64,000 nt of DNA from Klebsiella indica (GTDB lineage: Bacteria; Pseudomonadota; Gammaproteobacteria; Enterobacterales; Enterobacteriaceae): assembly GCF_005860775.1 (NCBI RefSeq), contig NZ_VCHQ01000031.1, forward strand, positions 62,001 to 126,000. The letters run 5' to 3'. Made by a program: the position numbers and the translations under genes. Under the pieces are notes generated by a model. That model did not search any database. It was not told where the DNA came from and saw only the letters and a program-made list of their open reading frames with translations. Shown here in pieces: positions 25,924 through 38,915 of the stretch. Each line of letters begins with the position of its first letter. Position 1 is the first letter of the stretch.

Positions 25924-26832
25924 TTAGTTATTAAACGGGATTAAGTGCATTTTTTCCTGCAGCAGCGGCATCAGCCATTCGATAAATAATCGCAGCGGGC
26001 GCGAAAGATGCCTTCTGTGTGAGTACAGAATATTAACCGGCAGCGGGCGCGGCAGAAAATCCGGCATCACCGTGTGCAATGTACCGGCGGTCAGCATTTC
26101 GTGTACGTCGTACTCGGGGATCTGGATCAGCCCCATGCCAGCCACGCAGGCCGCGATGTACGCTTCGGCATTATTTACCGTCAACAGCGAATCAACCTCG
26201 GTGCTGAGTATCTCACCATCGCACTCCCACTCCCAACGTTCCCGGCGACCTGTTGTGGGAGAAGAATACCCAACCGCAATATGCCTGGTCAGTTCCTGCG
26301 GAGATAACGGCATACCGTAGCGGGTGATATAGGCCGGTGACGCCACGTTGATTATGCTGAGATATCCAACCCTCCTGGCCACCATACCCGAATCATTTAG
26401 CACACCGACACGTACGGCGCAGTCCGTGCCCTCTTCGGCGAGATTGACGCTACGGTCTGTCACGCCTGGCTCTACCTGAATGGCCGGGTAGCGGGAAAAA
26501 AAATCGGGCAGCGCGGGAATAATGATACCTCTCCCGACCCGACCGGGAACATCAACTCGAATTTTCCCCGTAACCTGAGCACGGGTTCGCCTGAACAGGT
26601 TCTCTGCCTCCTCGACGTCCTGAACGACAACCTGACAGCGTGTATAAAATGTTTCCCCGTCAGAGGTCAGCGACACCTGACGAGTGGTCCGGTGAAACAG
26701 GCGGGCATCAAGCCGGGCTTCCAGTTCGCGGATGGCGGCAGAGACGGTCGATGCTGGTCGGTTCATGGTTACAGGCCATTTACCCGGTTTTTTGACGCAG
26801 CGATCGGTTCCGTTAATCGATGATTTTGGCAA
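25924..26832 (-). CDS. LysR-family regulator with atypical, probably damaged N-terminus
   Basis: The body is a normal LysR protein: recognition-helix text RPASTVSAAIRELEARLDARLFHRTTRQVSLTSDG, in two adjoining pieces, then a substrate-binding domain to residue 302. The first part is abnormal. Where the family has about 20 residues forming the first helices (usually ...FVRVVETGSFSRAA...), this protein has TDRCVKKPGKWPVT, which suggests a small deletion or paired frameshifts. The best start I can offer is TTG 26832; starting at the internal ATG 26766 would drop the first helix entirely. DNA binding may be impaired. No divergent target gene is evident; 26833-27217 holds no supported gene. Confidence 0.6.
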   Translation of the reverse strand: MPKSSINGTDRCVKKPGKWPVTMNRPASTVSAAIRELEARLDARLFHRTTRQVSLTSDGETFYTRCQVVVQDVEEAENLFRRTRAQVTGKIRVDVPGRVGRGIIIPALPDFFSRYPAIQVEPGVTDRSVNLAEEGTDCAVRVGVLNDSGMVARRVGYLSIINVASPAYITRYGMPLSPQELTRHIAVGYSSPTTGRRERWEWECDGEILSTEVDSLLTVNNAEAYIAACVAGMGLIQIPEYDVHEMLTAGTLHTVMPDFLPRPLPVNILYSHRRHLSRPLRLFIEWLMPLLQEKMHLIPFNN

Positions 26833-27217
26833 AAATAGCGTATTTCTTGTTTTCGCCCGTTTGATTCAGTGGCCGGTGTGGTTCACCGTCATTATGAAGA
26901 GACATGCTCTCTCTTGGCTGCGAATGGCATGGGCCGTTTCCCGCGCGCCCCATGCCTCCAGGCATTGCGCTGAAACTTTCTGCTGCGAGATCCGATTCAC
27001 TCCAGTCTTGATCTGCGGGCGGAACTCGCCCCCGTGGGCAGCGCAAACCCGGTTTGAGATTTCACCAGACTTACCCGAAAAAGTAACACGTTGGCTTGAT
27101 AGTCGCTGACAACTTCCAGCGTTCTCGTCAGGGCGTATTTTGATAGTGCCATAAAGACTGCTCCTGACTCAGTTGGATGTGCAACTTTTAGGGGGCAGTC
27201 CTGTGGGCTAATGGCGA
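26833..27217. other. Gap of 385 bp with no supported gene
   Basis: Only short overlapping frames with poor starts occur on both strands. A LysR gene usually faces a target gene here, so this may be the decayed remnant of one, but no family could be recognised. Confidence 0.5.
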
Positions 27218-27652
27218 TCAGCGCACAACCAGCACTGAGCATTCGGCGTGGCGTACCACGGCGGCGGCATTAGAACCGAGCAGATAGGTCGTAATATCCG
27301 GACGATGCGAAGAGATAATGACCAGGTCTGCCGGAAGTGATTTCGCCAGCGCGAGGATTTTATCTTTCGGCGAGCCCTCTGAAACGTGAAAGTGAACGCG
27401 ATCTTCAGGGATATTAAACTTTGACACGATCTCTTTCAGCCGCGCTTCCGACTCGGCTCTCAGATCATCCATCGCCGGTAGCTCTGCGGTATAGGCCATT
27501 CCCAGCGAAGCGTAATAGGGAAGGGAGGGAATGACGGTCAGGAAATGGACCTCGGCATCATCGATTCTGGCTTCAGACTCAACGTGCTTGATAACGCGGT
27601 CAGTTAATTCTGTATCGGAAACATCGATGGGCACAAGAATCATTCTGTTCAT
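27218..27652 (-). CDS. uspF: UspF, universal stress protein
   Basis: 144 residues from the ATG at 27652 ([13 protein letters not shown]). Single Usp domain: strand ILVPIDVS at the start and the C-terminal ATP-binding block [20 protein letters not shown]. UspF binds ATP and affects adhesion and fimbriation in E. coli. It lies between ttcA and nifJ as in E. coli, but ompN, its usual neighbour, is absent. Confidence 0.95.
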   Translation of the reverse strand: MNRMILVPIDVSDTELTDRVIKHVESEARIDDAEVHFLTVIPSLPYYASLGMAYTAELPAMDDLRAESEARLKEIVSKFNIPEDRVHFHVSEGSPKDKILALAKSLPADLVIISSHRPDITTYLLGSNAAAVVRHAECSVLVVR

Positions 27653-27734
27653 AAAACCTCCTGTTAATGTAACCACTAAAAGTGTAGGCCATCCAGGCAA
27701 TTATTGTACATTGAGCATACTCACACTTTTGCCA

Positions 27735-27947
27735 TCAGGCGCGGCGGCGCTCGGTATATTTACCTTTAATCACGCCATCGTAAAAACGACCCTTAGAAAC
27801 AACCTGCAGAAAATCGCGGTAAATACGCGGTGGCACGCCGATATACTGTAGCGTTTTGTTATCGCGAAAACGGATTTCAAGCGTACCTGATGTGTCGTCA
27901 TAAGCGATGGAGGTGATTCGGGATGATTTTACGGGATGATGGTGCAT
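27735..27947 (-). CDS. KTSC-domain small protein
   Basis: 70 residues. Nearly all of it is a KTSC domain: SSRITSIAYDDTSGTLEIRF followed by LQYIGVPPRIYRDFL and KGRFYDGVIKGKY. The domain has been found alone and fused to other proteins, and its role is not known. It occupies the position where E. coli has ompN. It seems to be a single-gene unit: its stop is 82 bp before uspF. Confidence 0.85.
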   Translation of the reverse strand: MHHHPVKSSRITSIAYDDTSGTLEIRFRDNKTLQYIGVPPRIYRDFLQVVSKGRFYDGVIKGKYTERRRA

Positions 27948-28062
27948 GGCAGGCGTCCTCTACGGCTACGTCAGTTCCTGGAAGCAATATATCATTCATC
28001 GGACGATTATTTTAAGGTAACAGATATATTGTTTTGTTTTGAATATGGTGCTTAAGGGCATG

Positions 28063-28097
28063 AAAAATAAGTCTCCTCCGGCATACACGGAGGAGAC
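28063..28097 (-). terminator. Rho-independent terminator after nifJ
   Basis: On the minus strand, GTCTCCTCCG pairs with CGGAGGAGAC around a 7-base loop, followed by TTATTTTTC. It lies about 110 bp after the nifJ stop. Confidence 0.85.
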
Positions 28098-28204
28098 CCA
28101 GAACCTGATTCATCAGGGGGATTTCACTTGCTGCCTTAGCCCATCAAACACCTTGCGCTTTGAACGGGCCGGGCGCTTATTATGGACAGCGAAACACCAG
28201 CGTA

Positions 28205-31732
<3,528 letters not shown>

Positions 31733-32203
31733 AAGAAGACACCCTTACATTGCGCAAAATAAAGAAGCGACCCGGCAAAACGCCGCAAGTCCTGTAATTA
31801 TATAAGGGTTATTTTAGCAAACTGACCCGCTAACCATTTTCGCATTTGTGTCCTTCATCTGCGCTCCATCAATGATGAGATCAATTTTTGCCCGGTTAGT
31901 GGCGAAATCAGCTAACCAGAGGGTGTCAGATGCTTCAATCTATTCATCGGGAAACGGGATAAACGCGATCGGTCGTGGAAATATATCAGGGCGTCGTGAC
32001 TCTTTCCCTTCGCCGCTGGCCGGGGGGCGCGAATAAGGCAAACCTAAACCTTCGCCACAGTTCGTCAGATCAATCCTGCGCAAAAAAATTGCCAGAAAAT
32101 GTTAATGAGGCGCATAAATACCCGATTCGCCTCTCGACGCGGCGCGCTGAGCTGCCTATTATTCTTGGGTTTGTTCATTTTCAGATGTCTCTGAGGGGGG
32201 AAG
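31733..32203. other. Divergent intergenic region between nifJ and ydbJ
   Basis: 471 bp containing the promoters of nifJ (minus) and ydbJ (plus). Two copies of a GCTAACC-like string near 31830 and 31910 (one as GGTTAG) form an interrupted inverted pair that could be a regulator site. No coding frame is convincing. MicC, which lies next to ompN in E. coli, was not seen in this window. Confidence 0.4.
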
Positions 32204-32470
32204 ATGCGAGCAGCGTTTTTAGTGGGATGTGCCGCGTTATTACTGTCGGCCTGTAGCAGCGAGCCTGTACAGCAGGCGACGGCGGCGCACGTGTCGCCAG
32301 GGATGCGTGCCGCGATGAGCAGCACTGGTCAGGCAAACTGCGCGATGATCGGGGGGGCAGTATCGGTGGCCCGCCAGCTTGATGGTTCGCTTATTGGCAT
32401 GTGCGCATTGCCTAATGGCAAGCGTTGCAGCGAACAAGCGCTGGCAGGCGGCAACTGCGGAAGCTATTAA
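32204..32470 (+). CDS. ydbJ: YdbJ, DUF333 lipoprotein
   Basis: 88 residues, the same as E. coli YdbJ. Lipobox LLLSAC with Cys17, then a short DUF333 domain with cysteines in ANCAMIGG and GMCALPNGKRC. It is an exported lipoprotein of unknown role. Start ATG 32204 follows GGGGGGAAG. Its stop codon overlaps that of hslJ on the other strand (TTAA shared). Confidence 0.93.
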   Translation: MRAAFLVGCAALLLSACSSEPVQQATAAHVSPGMRAAMSSTGQANCAMIGGAVSVARQLDGSLIGMCALPNGKRCSEQALAGGNCGSY

Positions 32471-32907
32471 TTCACCAGGTCGGCGAGTTTATACACCAGC
32501 GTCTGGTCAGCGGTCGCCAGCGTCAGCTGCGTTTCCGTCAGGTCGACCTGTGCGCCTTCGCGCAGCATTTTGCTCAGCGTCGCATCCAGCGTATTCAACT
32601 GCGGGTCCGTGCAGAGCATGCGGGTCATCGCCAGCTCTTCCACCTTCAGCTCGCCGTCAGAGACTTTACCCGTGCCGCTAAAGCGGTTGCACATATTGCC
32701 TGAAACGTACATTTTGCCTGTTATTGGCATCTTTTCGCCAAAGCTCAGCTCCAGAGGCTTATCGGCGGCTTTCAGCGGCTGACCGTTGATGCTGGTCAGC
32801 ACAAAACGATGGTGCTGAAGCTGTTCTGCGTGGGTTGACACTTTATTGTTATAAACGCAGCCCGACAGTAACACTCCCGTCGCCAGCAGTGCAGCAAACT
32901 TGTTCAT
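32467..32907 (-). CDS. hslJ: HslJ, heat-inducible META-domain lipoprotein
   Basis: 146 residues with lipobox LLSGC (Cys17). The META domain includes RFVLTSINGQPL, then GNMCNRFSGTGKV and AMTRMLC, all conserved in HslJ. In E. coli it is heat-induced and contributes to novobiocin resistance. The two internal cysteines may form a disulfide in the envelope. Lies between ydbJ (convergent) and ldhA, as in E. coli. Confidence 0.95.
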   Translation of the reverse strand: MNKFAALLATGVLLSGCVYNNKVSTHAEQLQHHRFVLTSINGQPLKAADKPLELSFGEKMPITGKMYVSGNMCNRFSGTGKVSDGELKVEELAMTRMLCTDPQLNTLDATLSKMLREGAQVDLTETQLTLATADQTLVYKLADLVN

Positions 32908-33032
32908 TTATTCTCCAGAAATATTTATAGCATCAATAAGATAAAGGGATTGTAACTGTACTGCAGACCATTTCTGTGGGGAATATCTGAATGTGCCCCC
33001 TGTGAAGCGGGAGCACAAAAAGAAAAGGAAAA

Positions 33033-34022
33033 TTAAACCAGCGCGTTAGGGCAGGTTTCACCGGCCTCCACCTGGCGCAGGTTATCAAGCGTCGTTTGTG
33101 AAATACTGATCAACGCCTCAGCAGTCAGGAACGCCTGGTGGCCGGTAAACAGCACGTTGTGGCAGGCGGAGAGGCGGCGGAACACATCGTCCTGAATCAC
33201 GTCGTTGGACTTATCTTCAAAGAACAGATCGCGTTCGTTCTCATACACATCCATTCCCAGTGCGCCAATTTTCTGGTGCTTCAGGGCATCAATCGCCGCC
33301 TGCGAATCGATCAGCGCGCCACGGCTGGTGTTGATGATCATCACCCCGTCTTTCATTCGCTCGAAGGCGGCTTTATTCAGCAGATGATAGTTTTCATCGG
33401 TCAGCGGGCAGTGCAGGGAGATAACATCGGACGCTTTGTAGAGCGTGTCAAGATCGACGTACTCGACCCCCAAATCCAGCGCCGCGGCGCTTGGGTACGG
33501 GTCAAAAGCCAGCAGCCGCATGCCAAAACCTTTAAGAATACGCAGCGTGGCAACGCCGATTTTACCGGTACCGATAACGCCCGCGGTTTTACCGTGCATG
33601 GTGAAACCGGTTAACCCTTCAAGGGAGAAGTTGGCGTCACGGGTACGCTGGTAGGCGCGGTGGATGCGGCGATTCAGCGACATCATCATGCCGATGGCGT
33701 GTTCCGCGACCGCTTCCGGTGAATAGGCCGGTACACGTACCACGCGGAAGCCGAGTTCTTTAGCGGCATCAAGATCGACGTTGTTGAAGCCAGCGCAACG
33801 CAGCGCAATGAACTTCACGCCGTGCGCCTTCAGTTCTTCAAGTACCGGGCGGCTACCGTCATCGTTAACGAAGATGCACACGGCTTCGCAGCCGTTGGCG
33901 GTCTTAGCGGTCTTTTCGGTTAGCAGAAAGTCAAAAAAATCGAGTTCAAAGCCGTATGCTTCATTAACCTGCTGCAGGTATTTCTTATCGTATTGCTTCG
34001 TACTGTATACCGCAATTTTCAT
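33033..34022 (-). CDS. ldhA: LdhA, fermentative D-lactate dehydrogenase
   Basis: 329 residues from the ATG at 34022 (MKIAVYSTKQYDK), the E. coli length. It reduces pyruvate to D-lactate with NADH during fermentation. NAD-binding GTGKIGVATLRIL; catalytic Arg in NTSRGALID, Glu in MDVYENERD and His in TGHQAFLT. An in-frame extension of 19 codons upstream is AT-rich leader sequence. Confidence 0.98.
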   Translation of the reverse strand: MKIAVYSTKQYDKKYLQQVNEAYGFELDFFDFLLTEKTAKTANGCEAVCIFVNDDGSRPVLEELKAHGVKFIALRCAGFNNVDLDAAKELGFRVVRVPAYSPEAVAEHAIGMMMSLNRRIHRAYQRTRDANFSLEGLTGFTMHGKTAGVIGTGKIGVATLRILKGFGMRLLAFDPYPSAAALDLGVEYVDLDTLYKASDVISLHCPLTDENYHLLNKAAFERMKDGVMIINTSRGALIDSQAAIDALKHQKIGALGMDVYENERDLFFEDKSNDVIQDDVFRRLSACHNVLFTGHQAFLTAEALISISQTTLDNLRQVEAGETCPNALV

Positions 34023-34167
34023 AATATTTTTCTCCAGTGATAATACCGTCACGGTAGCATAATTAAAATATACGTACAAATATTAAAAATAAGTTTAATC
34101 ATCCGCTTATAGTGATAATTCTAGAGCATAACGAGGGGTTAAGAAATCGCGTTAAAAGACAAGATGT

Positions 34168-34668
34168 TCAGTAAAAGCCGAGGCTCAATGCTCCCGGCGC
34201 CAGCAGGATTAGCGGCCAGAGCAATCCGGAACTGACGTTAGCGATCTGAAAGTGTCGCAGTGGCGTTCCGCTGGCGCCGGTCACCAGCGGGACAGTTGCC
34301 CGCAGCGGGGAGAGAAAACGGCTAAAAAAAACCGCCCAGGCACCGTGGCGACATAGAAAGAACTGCGCGCGCGCGAGACGCCCGGCGCTGAGCCAGCGGA
34401 TACGATACACATGGTGCCGATAGCGGCGCCTCAGCAACCATGAGAGCCAGAATCCACCGATTGCGCCGAGGCTGGCGCTAAGCCACATTAATACGAAATG
34501 CCCTACGCTGGCGGAGGCCAGCGTGCCGAGCAACAGCAGACCGGAGGTGCCAGGAATCAGCAGCGAAATGGCGGCACAGGATTTGCTCAAGGTCAGCAGG
34601 AAAACCATCAGTAAGACCAGTGAATAATGATCCTGAGCGTACGCCATCAGTGAAATAATCAACGCCAC
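34168..34668 (-). CDS. Small DedA-family inner-membrane protein
   Basis: 166 residues with about four to five membrane segments. The DedA signature is recognisable in FFSRFLSPLRATVPLVTGASG, here ending with the conserved Arg-x-Pro-like turn, and in LLIPGTSGLLLLGTLAS. DedA proteins affect membrane potential and undecaprenyl-phosphate or phospholipid flipping; this short member has no assigned role. Start GTG 34668; an ATG seven codons downstream (MAYAQDHYS) is also possible. It is transcribed away from ydbH, with the two starts about 195 bp apart. Confidence 0.75.
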   Translation of the reverse strand: MALIISLMAYAQDHYSLVLLMVFLLTLSKSCAAISLLIPGTSGLLLLGTLASASVGHFVLMWLSASLGAIGGFWLSWLLRRRYRHHVYRIRWLSAGRLARAQFFLCRHGAWAVFFSRFLSPLRATVPLVTGASGTPLRHFQIANVSSGLLWPLILLAPGALSLGFY

Positions 34669-34862
34669 AGCACAATCCGTTTATGACCGCAGGATTAACG
34701 AGTGTCGCAGGAGAACACTAAACCCCGGCTCAATAAGCTGCTGGAGAATCATATGGGGGAGACTACGCTTAAATGGGATGGAAACTTTAACTCACAGGTC
34801 GAACGTGCCACAATGACGGCCTCTCGGCTTTTACTTATTTCTAATCAGGATATTAGCTGCCC

Positions 34863-37502
34863 ATGAAGGGTAAATATAAAGCCGCCATCGCGCTGTTACT
34901 CGCACTTGTATTGCTGCCACTGGCTTTGCTGTTGACGCTCACCCATTGGGTGCCCACCCTGGCGGGCATCTGGTTGCCCGCGGGAACCCGGATCGCTTTT
35001 GACGAAAGCCCGCGCCTGACGCGCTCCTCGCTGCGTATTCCTGATTTGCGTTATCTGGTTGGCGACTGCGAAATTGCTCACGTTGCTAATGCCGAACTTT
35101 CCCGTCCCAGCCGCTGGCGTTTACATATCGCTGAACTGGATATTAATAGCGCTTGTCTGAATAAACTGCCGGAAAGCGAAGTGACGTCCGACGCGCCGAA
35201 AACCCTCGCCGAATGGCAATCGATGCTGCCCTACAGCTGGCTGACGATTGAAAATTTGCGCTTGTCGCCGTGGGAGAAATGGCAGGGGCGGCTGGTGATG
35301 TCGCTCACACCACATCAACAGGATATCGGTTATAGCGGAAAAGCGCTTTCTCTCCAGGCGCGACTGCGCGGTCAGACACTCACCGTCAGCGATTTCTCCG
35401 CGCGGCTGGTGGACGATCAGGCGCCGGTAAAGCTGGTGGGTGAGTTCCATATGCCGCTGATACCGAACGGTTTTCCGGTCGATGGTCAGTTATTCAGTAC
35501 GTTCGCGTTTCCGCAAAACCCTGGTCTGGTGGATGCCGAACTGATGTGGCAGGCGAATCGTGGGCAGTTGCTGGTGACGCGGCGCGGTGAGGTGGAGCCC
35601 ATGCTCGACCTGCCGTGGGAAATTACCCCGGATCGTATCGCTATCAGCGATGGGCGCTGGCATACCGACTATGCGGGTAACACTCTGAGCGGGCGTGTCG
35701 CGTTTTCTGTTGGCAACTGGCAGCAGGGAACCGAGCAGATGCAGGTGAGCGGGCGGCTTAACGTGCTCACGCAGGGGAAAGCGGGTAAAGGCAATGTGGT
35801 GCTCAATATTGGCCCCGGTAAACTCAGTATGGACGGTAGCGACATGCCGCTACAGATAACCGGGGACGCTAAATTCGGCGATCTGATTTTTTATGCCAGG
35901 CTGCCCGCGCATCTGAGCGGCCCGCTGACGGCGCCAGAGCTTGCTTTCCACCCTGGCGCGCTGCTGCGCTCACGGGGAAGCGTCATTGATTCGCTCAATA
36001 TTGATGAAATCCGCTGGCCGCTGGCGGGCGTCAACGTTACCCGCGAGGGCGTGGATGGCCGTTTGCAGGCCATCCTGCGCGCCCATGAACAGAAAATGGG
36101 CGGCTTTACGCTGCATCTTGACGGTCAGGCGGACAATTTTATGCTCGATCGTGGCCGCTGGCAGTGGCGTTACTGGGGGGAAGGGTATTTTACGCCAATG
36201 CAGGCGCGCTGGGATGTCAAAGGGGCAGGTGAATGGGCCGACAGCGCTATCGTACTCAATAGTCTGTCGACCGGCTTTGATAAGCTACAATATGGCACCA
36301 TGCTGGTGAGTTCCCCGCGTCTGACGCTGGATGAGCCGATTCAGTGGCTGCGTGATGCGCGGCATCCAAAACTGACTGGCGTGCTATCGCTGGATGCCGG
36401 AAAAACCACCTTCAGCGGCGGCAGCGAGCTACCGCCCTCGACGCTTAAATTTCAAATCAATGGTCGCGATCCCACCGGGTTTCAGTTTCGCGGTTCTCTG
36501 CAGGCGCAAAACATTGGTCCCGTGCGCGTCGCCGGACGCTGGGACGGCGAACGCCTGCGCGGCGAGGCGTGGTGGCCGAGACAGTCATTAACCGTCTTCC
36601 AGCCGCTGGTGCCGCCGGAGTGGAAAATGAACCTGCGGGAAGGCACCCTTTATGCTCAGGTGGCGTTTTCCGCCGCCGCCGATCAGGGGTTTGAAGCAGG
36701 TGGCCACGGGGTGCTCAAAGGCGGTAGCGCCTGGATGCCGGATAGCCAGATTAATGGCGTCGATTTTGTGCTGCCGTTCCGCTTTAGCGACGGTACCTGG
36801 CAACTTGGCACCCGCCGTCCGGTATCGTTGCGTATTGGCGATATCATCAACCAGTTTACCGCCCGCAATCTGACCGCGGACCTTCAGGGCGCCTATCCCT
36901 GGCGCGAGGACGCTCCCCTGCAATTAAGCAATGTCAGCGTTGATATTCTCGGCGGCAAGCTGACGATGCAGCAATTGCGGATGCCGCAGCACGATCCGGC
37001 GCTGCTGCGTCTGCAAAATATCTCCAGCAGCGAGTTAATCAGCGCGCTTAAAGTGAAGCAGCTCGCCATCTCCGGGCCGTTTAACGGTGCGCTGCCGCTG
37101 TGGCTGGATAATGATAAATGGATTATTAAAGATGGCTGGTTCCATAATCCCGGCCCGATGACCATCCGCCTGGATAAAGACACCGCCGATGCGCTGGTGG
37201 CTGACAATGTTTCCGCCGGGGCGGCGATTAACTGGCTGCGTTATATGGAAGTGGCCAACTCGTGGACGCGCATTAATCTTGATAATCTCGGTATGTTGAC
37301 GCTGACGGCGACGATTAGCGGCACCAGCCGGGCAGAGGGCAAAAGCAATACGGTGCGCTTAAACTATTCCCATGAAGAGAATATGTTTGACCTGTGGCGC
37401 AGCCTGCGTTTTGGCGACAATCTGCAGGCGTGGCTTGAACAGAACGCCAGGCTGCCCGTACCGCGCTGTCAGGACAGTCACACCTGTAAGGAACACCAGT
37501 AA
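34863..37502 (+). CDS. ydbH: YdbH, AsmA/TamB-like lipid-transport protein
   Basis: 879 residues, the size of E. coli YdbH. One N-terminal membrane anchor (AAIALLLALVLLPLALLL), then a long periplasmic repeat-rich beta structure of the AsmA-like kind. YdbH, TamB and YhdP are thought to form bridges that carry phospholipids from the inner to the outer membrane, with partly overlapping function. Its stop overlaps the ynbE start by one base. In E. coli YnbE and YdbL act with YdbH. Confidence 0.96.
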   Translation: MKGKYKAAIALLLALVLLPLALLLTLTHWVPTLAGIWLPAGTRIAFDESPRLTRSSLRIPDLRYLVGDCEIAHVANAELSRPSRWRLHIAELDINSACLNKLPESEVTSDAPKTLAEWQSMLPYSWLTIENLRLSPWEKWQGRLVMSLTPHQQDIGYSGKALSLQARLRGQTLTVSDFSARLVDDQAPVKLVGEFHMPLIPNGFPVDGQLFSTFAFPQNPGLVDAELMWQANRGQLLVTRRGEVEPMLDLPWEITPDRIAISDGRWHTDYAGNTLSGRVAFSVGNWQQGTEQMQVSGRLNVLTQGKAGKGNVVLNIGPGKLSMDGSDMPLQITGDAKFGDLIFYARLPAHLSGPLTAPELAFHPGALLRSRGSVIDSLNIDEIRWPLAGVNVTREGVDGRLQAILRAHEQKMGGFTLHLDGQADNFMLDRGRWQWRYWGEGYFTPMQARWDVKGAGEWADSAIVLNSLSTGFDKLQYGTMLVSSPRLTLDEPIQWLRDARHPKLTGVLSLDAGKTTFSGGSELPPSTLKFQINGRDPTGFQFRGSLQAQNIGPVRVAGRWDGERLRGEAWWPRQSLTVFQPLVPPEWKMNLREGTLYAQVAFSAAADQGFEAGGHGVLKGGSAWMPDSQINGVDFVLPFRFSDGTWQLGTRRPVSLRIGDIINQFTARNLTADLQGAYPWREDAPLQLSNVSVDILGGKLTMQQLRMPQHDPALLRLQNISSSELISALKVKQLAISGPFNGALPLWLDNDKWIIKDGWFHNPGPMTIRLDKDTADALVADNVSAGAAINWLRYMEVANSWTRINLDNLGMLTLTATISGTSRAEGKSNTVRLNYSHEENMFDLWRSLRFGDNLQAWLEQNARLPVPRCQDSHTCKEHQ

Positions 37503-37687
37503 TGATCAAACTACTCACCGCTTTTCTGGCAATCATGCTGCTGGCGGGCTGTACGCCGCGCATTGAAATCGCGGCATCGAAGGAGCCAATCACCATTAAC
37601 ATGAATGTTAAAATTGAGCATGAAATTCATATTAAGGTGGATAAGGACGTTGAGAATCTGCTCAAATCGCGGAGCGATCTATTCTGA
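37502..37687 (+). CDS. ynbE: YnbE, outer-membrane lipoprotein partner of YdbH
   Basis: 61 residues with lipobox MLLAGC (Cys17), then a short beta-rich domain (ITINMNVKIEHEIHIKVD) proposed to form an intermolecular beta-sheet with YdbH. It is coupled to ydbH by an ATG/TAATG overlap. Known work shows that YnbE forms multimers that are kept in check by YdbL. Confidence 0.96.
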   Translation: MIKLLTAFLAIMLLAGCTPRIEIAASKEPITINMNVKIEHEIHIKVDKDVENLLKSRSDLF

Positions 37688-37691
37688 GGCG

Positions 37692-38021
37692 ATGATGAGA
37701 ACAGGACTGATAATCGCAATACTGGCGTGTGCGCTGTTCAGCACTCAGGCGCTGGCGCTGACCCTGAGCGAAGCGCGGCAACAGGGGCGGGTGGGTGAAA
37801 CATTCGACGGCTATCTTGCGCCGCTGCGTCAGGATCAAGAAACCCTGACGCTGGTTAAGCAGATCAACGCCGCCCGCCGCGACAGCTATCAGCAACTGGC
37901 GGATGACAACAGTCTGTCGGTGGATCAGGTAGCGAAAATGGCCGGGCAGAAGCTGGTCGCCAGGGCGCAGCCAGGGGAATATGTGCAGGGCATCAACGGC
38001 AAATGGCTACGGAAAGAGTGA
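37692..38021 (+). CDS. ydbL: YdbL, periplasmic chaperone-like protein
   Basis: 109 residues from ATG 37692 (a second ATG follows directly), with GAGG five bases before. Signal peptide ending ALA-LTLSEA, DUF1318 domain, and conserved end GQKLVARAQPGEYVQGINGKW. It limits YnbE multimerisation. It is separated from ynbE by 4 bp. ydbH-ynbE-ydbL are one operon. Confidence 0.95.
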   Translation: MMRTGLIIAILACALFSTQALALTLSEARQQGRVGETFDGYLAPLRQDQETLTLVKQINAARRDSYQQLADDNSLSVDQVAKMAGQKLVARAQPGEYVQGINGKWLRKE

Positions 38022-38137
38022 TCTTGTGGTGAAAGCCTGAGGTTCTTTGCTCATTGGCTGATGTGTTTCAGTCAAATCATGTCGCCTCTCTTGGTTCTTC
38101 ATCATTTTGGGTGCTCAGGTAAACGACGAACCCGCAT

Positions 38138-38167
38138 AAAAACCGCAGTTACTGGCTTAACTGCGGG
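38138..38167 (-). terminator. Rho-independent terminator of the aldolase operon
   Basis: On the minus strand CCGCAGTTA pairs with TAACTGCGG around a 6-base loop, followed by TTTTTAT. It lies 12 bp after the class II aldolase stop and so ends the four-gene minus operon. Confidence 0.88.
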
Positions 38168-38179
38168 TATTGCCTGATG

Positions 38180-38911
38180 CTAATCCAGCAATGACGGATC
38201 GGCGTCGATCATTATCTGCTTCATCTCCTCGAAGTGCTGGCGGGAGAAATCCGCAATGCCTTCCCAGTCACGGGCGGTCTTCTCCGCCACCGCGTCAGAC
38301 AATATCTTCAGCGGCTGTCCCGTTGACCATGCGGTCACCAGAATCTGACAGGCGCGCTCCAGCGTCCAGATATCGTCGAAAGCTTCGCCAATAGATGACG
38401 CGGTGACCAGCACGCCGTGATTGCCCATCAGCAGGCGGCGCTTATCGGCCAGCAGCGCGGCCAGTCGCGCCCCTTCCGCCGTGGTATCGGCCATGCCACC
38501 ATATAAGGTATCGACGGCGATACGGTTGAAATAGCGCGCCGTATTCTGATCGACAGGCGGGATATGCGGCGTCGCCAGGCATGCGATGCTGGTGGTATAA
38601 ACCGGATGCAGATGCAACACTACCCGTACTTCCGGCAGCCGCTGATGGATTTGCCCGTGAATCGCCCACGCGGTGGCGTCGACATCCGCACGTTGGGCGC
38701 AGGTTTCATCATCGGCATCCAGCAGCAGCAGATCGCTGGCGCGGATGCGTGAAAAATGCTTCCACTTTGGGTTCAGCAGGAACTTTTTACCGTCCGCCGA
38801 CACCGCCGCGCTAAAGTGGTTGGCTACCGCCTCGTGCATCCCGAGGTGAGCGATAATGCGAAAGGTCGCCGCCAGGTCGATACGCATCTGTTCTTCATGA
38901 GACCAGGCCAT
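38180..38911 (-). CDS. Class II aldolase/adducin-family protein
   Basis: 243 residues of the class II aldolase fold. Zinc ligands are visible in LHLHPVYTTS (His pair) and later in GNHGVLVT, and the early block VANHFSAAV matches the family's nucleotide or substrate loop. Members cleave sugar phosphates or similar hydroxy-acids, or decarboxylate, so the reaction here is open. It starts 4 bp after the preceding gene, with GGAG before ATG 38911. It is the last gene of a minus operon with a PhyH oxygenase and amino-acid-type ABC genes, so the substrate is probably a breakdown product of the imported compound. Confidence 0.85.
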   Translation of the reverse strand: MAWSHEEQMRIDLAATFRIIAHLGMHEAVANHFSAAVSADGKKFLLNPKWKHFSRIRASDLLLLDADDETCAQRADVDATAWAIHGQIHQRLPEVRVVLHLHPVYTTSIACLATPHIPPVDQNTARYFNRIAVDTLYGGMADTTAEGARLAALLADKRRLLMGNHGVLVTASSIGEAFDDIWTLERACQILVTAWSTGQPLKILSDAVAEKTARDWEGIADFSRQHFEEMKQIMIDADPSLLD

Positions 38912-38915
38912 ATGA

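Noticed and set aside
27948-28204. MicC small RNA, which lies near ompN and ydbK in E. coli
   Set aside because: The MicC 5' sequence and its terminator were not found here; ompN itself is missing.
31848-32036. Short plus frames upstream of ydbJ
   Set aside because: Poor composition, no ribosome-binding site, and they lie in the nifJ-ydbJ promoter region.
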